Below are positions 21,019-22,058 of a DNA stretch of 22,058 nt, in pieces (positions within the stretch are counted from its first letter, which is position 1; each line of letters starts with the position of its first letter). Under the pieces are notes generated by a model. The model was not told where the DNA came from and did not search any database. It saw only the letters and a program-made list of their open reading frames with translations. Source of the stretch: Coriobacteriaceae bacterium (lineage in GTDB: Bacteria; Actinomycetota; Coriobacteriia; Anaerosomatales; D1FN1-002); contig PNNM01000008.1 in the NCBI GenBank assembly GCA_013824215.1, positions 1 through 22,058 of the forward strand, in the 5' to 3' direction. The position numbers and the translations under genes were made by a program.

Positions 21019-21729
21019 GTGACCCGAGCGCTCATCGACCTGCGGGATCTGGTCAAGACCTACGACACCGGCGAGGTGCCGTTCACCGCGCTCAAGGGCG
21101 TGGACCTGCGCGTGGACGAGGGTGAGTTCGTCGGCATCATCGGCAAGTCCGGCTCGGGCAAGACCACGCTGATCAACATGATCACAGGCATCGACCGGCC
21201 CACGGGCGGCGAGGTCGTCGTCGCCGGTGCCCCGGTGCACGCGCTCGACGAGAACGGGCTGGCCAAGTGGCGCGGCCGCACCATCGGCGTCGTGTTCCAG
21301 TTCTTCCAGCTGCTCCCCACGCTCACCGTGATGGAGAACGTCATCCTGCCGATGGACTTCTGCGCGATGTATGCGCCGAAGGAGCGCGTCGGGCGCGCGA
21401 TGGCGCTGCTCGAGGAGGTCGAGCTGGCGGACCAGGCGCACAAGCTCCCGAGCGCGCTCTCGGGCGGGCAGCAGCAGCGCGCCGCGGTGGCGCGCGCGCT
21501 CGCCAACGACCCGCCGATCATCGCCGCCGACGAGCCCACCGGCAACCTGGACTCCAAGACCGCCGACGCGGTCTTCGGCCTGTTCGAGCGCCTCGTCGAC
21601 GAAGGCAAGACGATCGTCATGGTGACGCACGACGAGGACCTCGCCGAGCGCGTCCGGCGTTCGCTGCACGTGCACGACGGCGAGATCGTGGAAGACCGCC
21701 TGCGTGTGACCGCGCTCGAGGAGGCGTAG
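21019..21729 (+). CDS. ABC transporter ATP-binding protein, MacB/LolD type
   Basis: The 236-residue ATPase has Walker A GKSGSGKT (42-49), a Q-loop VFQFFQLLPTLTVMENVILPM, the signature LSGGQQQRAAVARAL, Walker B IIAADEPTGNLDS and the switch His in VMVTHDEDLAERVRR. The 'FQFFQLLPTLT' and 'DEPTGNLDS' wording is typical of the LolD/MacB/FtsE group, which powers FtsX-like permeases for lipoprotein, peptide or drug export. The GTG start has AAGGGA about nine bases upstream. The gene is followed after eight bases by the start of the cognate permease. Confidence 0.94.
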   Translation: MTRALIDLRDLVKTYDTGEVPFTALKGVDLRVDEGEFVGIIGKSGSGKTTLINMITGIDRPTGGEVVVAGAPVHALDENGLAKWRGRTIGVVFQFFQLLPTLTVMENVILPMDFCAMYAPKERVGRAMALLEEVELADQAHKLPSALSGGQQQRAAVARALANDPPIIAADEPTGNLDSKTADAVFGLFERLVDEGKTIVMVTHDEDLAERVRRSLHVHDGEIVEDRLRVTALEEA

Positions 21730-21737
21730 AGGCCGCC

Positions 21738-22058
21738 GTGCTCGCCCCGCGCTGGCGCAAGGTCGCGCGCGACCTGCTCGCCCACAAGTTCCGCACCGCG
21801 CTCGTGGTGCTCTCCATCGCGGTGGGCATCTTCGCGGTGGCGGTCGTCATGGGAGCGCGCGGCGTGCTCCTCCGCGAGTTCGAACAGGGGTACGCCTGGT
21901 CGCGTGCCGCGAACGCCACGTTCGTCACCGCGCAGCCGTTCGACGACGCGCTCGTGCGCAAGGTCGCCGCGCAGCCGGACGTGGCCCAAGCGGAGGGACG
22001 GCGCCAGACCGGCGTGCGCTTCCGCACCGTGGACGAGGGCGGCAACCCCACCGGACCC
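21738..22058 (+). CDS. FtsX/MacB-like ABC permease, N-terminal part (3' partial)
   Basis: The frame from GTG 21738 is open to the window edge (107 codons). It begins with a basic amphipathic stretch (LAPRWRKVARDLLAHKFRTAL) and one membrane helix (VVLSIAVGIFAVAVVMGARGVL), then an extracytoplasmic segment (LREFEQGYAWSRAANATFVTAQPFDDALVRKVAAQPDVAQAEGRRQTGVRF) resembling the periplasmic core domain of MacB-type permeases. It lies eight bases after the ATPase gene and would be its membrane partner. The remainder is outside the window. Confidence 0.85.
   Translation, partial: MLAPRWRKVARDLLAHKFRTALVVLSIAVGIFAVAVVMGARGVLLREFEQGYAWSRAANATFVTAQPFDDALVRKVAAQPDVAQAEGRRQTGVRFRTVDEGGNPTGP

Noticed and set aside
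1..22058. CRISPR arrays, insertion sequences, integrases, tRNA or rRNA genes
   Set aside because: I looked for regular repeats, transposase motifs and RNA-gene signatures on both strands and saw none.

Overview
The window is GC-rich and densely coded, with many 4-base gene overlaps. It carries a dnaK-grpE-dnaJ-hspR-clpB operon behind a HAIR-type operator, a 2[4Fe-4S] ferredoxin, an LPXTG-type surface protein and a class E-like sortase. HspR control of this gene set is typical of Actinomycetota. The clostridial-type ferredoxin and the cyclic-di-GMP class I riboswitch suggest an anaerobic deep lineage such as Coriobacteriia or relatives; this taxonomic placement is inference.

Layout. (1) 1-3700, cell surface block: the 3' end of a DUF11-repeat surface protein ending in LPFTG; on the minus strand an operon of sortase, NAD-dependent sugar epimerase and a degenerate uracil-DNA-glycosylase-fold protein; then, divergent from the sortase, a GEMM-I (c-di-GMP-I) riboswitch leading a small secreted HEXXH metallopeptidase. 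(2) 3700-4250: ferredoxin (minus) and the heat-shock promoter/operator. (3) 4253-10871: dnaK, grpE, dnaJ, hspR, clpB, a self-contained protein quality-control operon encoding its own repressor. (4) 10893-11922: a minus-strand wHTH-nucleotidyltransferase/HEPN pair resembling an MNT-HEPN toxin-antitoxin module, with a 21-base-period direct repeat at its promoter. (5) 12099-18423: flavodoxin, then a signalling island: a lone receiver (minus), a PAS-PAS-HisKA-HATPase-REC-REC hybrid kinase, two further lone receivers, and two tandem paralogous 7TM-PAS membrane sensors with no transmitter domain. (6) 18526-22058: RtcB-type RNA ligase, a GT4 glycosyltransferase whose 3' end overlaps rtcB tail to tail, and a MacB/LolD-type ABC ATPase followed by the start of its FtsX-like permease.

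The most interesting combination is in block 1. A sortase substrate, a sortase and a secreted zinc peptidase behind a c-di-GMP riboswitch lie within 3.7 kb. This parallels in outline the Clostridioides difficile system in which a riboswitch-controlled secreted protease (PPEP-1/Zmp1) releases sortase-anchored adhesins, but here it lies in an apparent actinobacterium and uses an unrelated-looking minimal peptidase. The second is the signalling island, where five receiver domains and two membrane sensors are encoded with no DNA-binding or enzymatic output domain.
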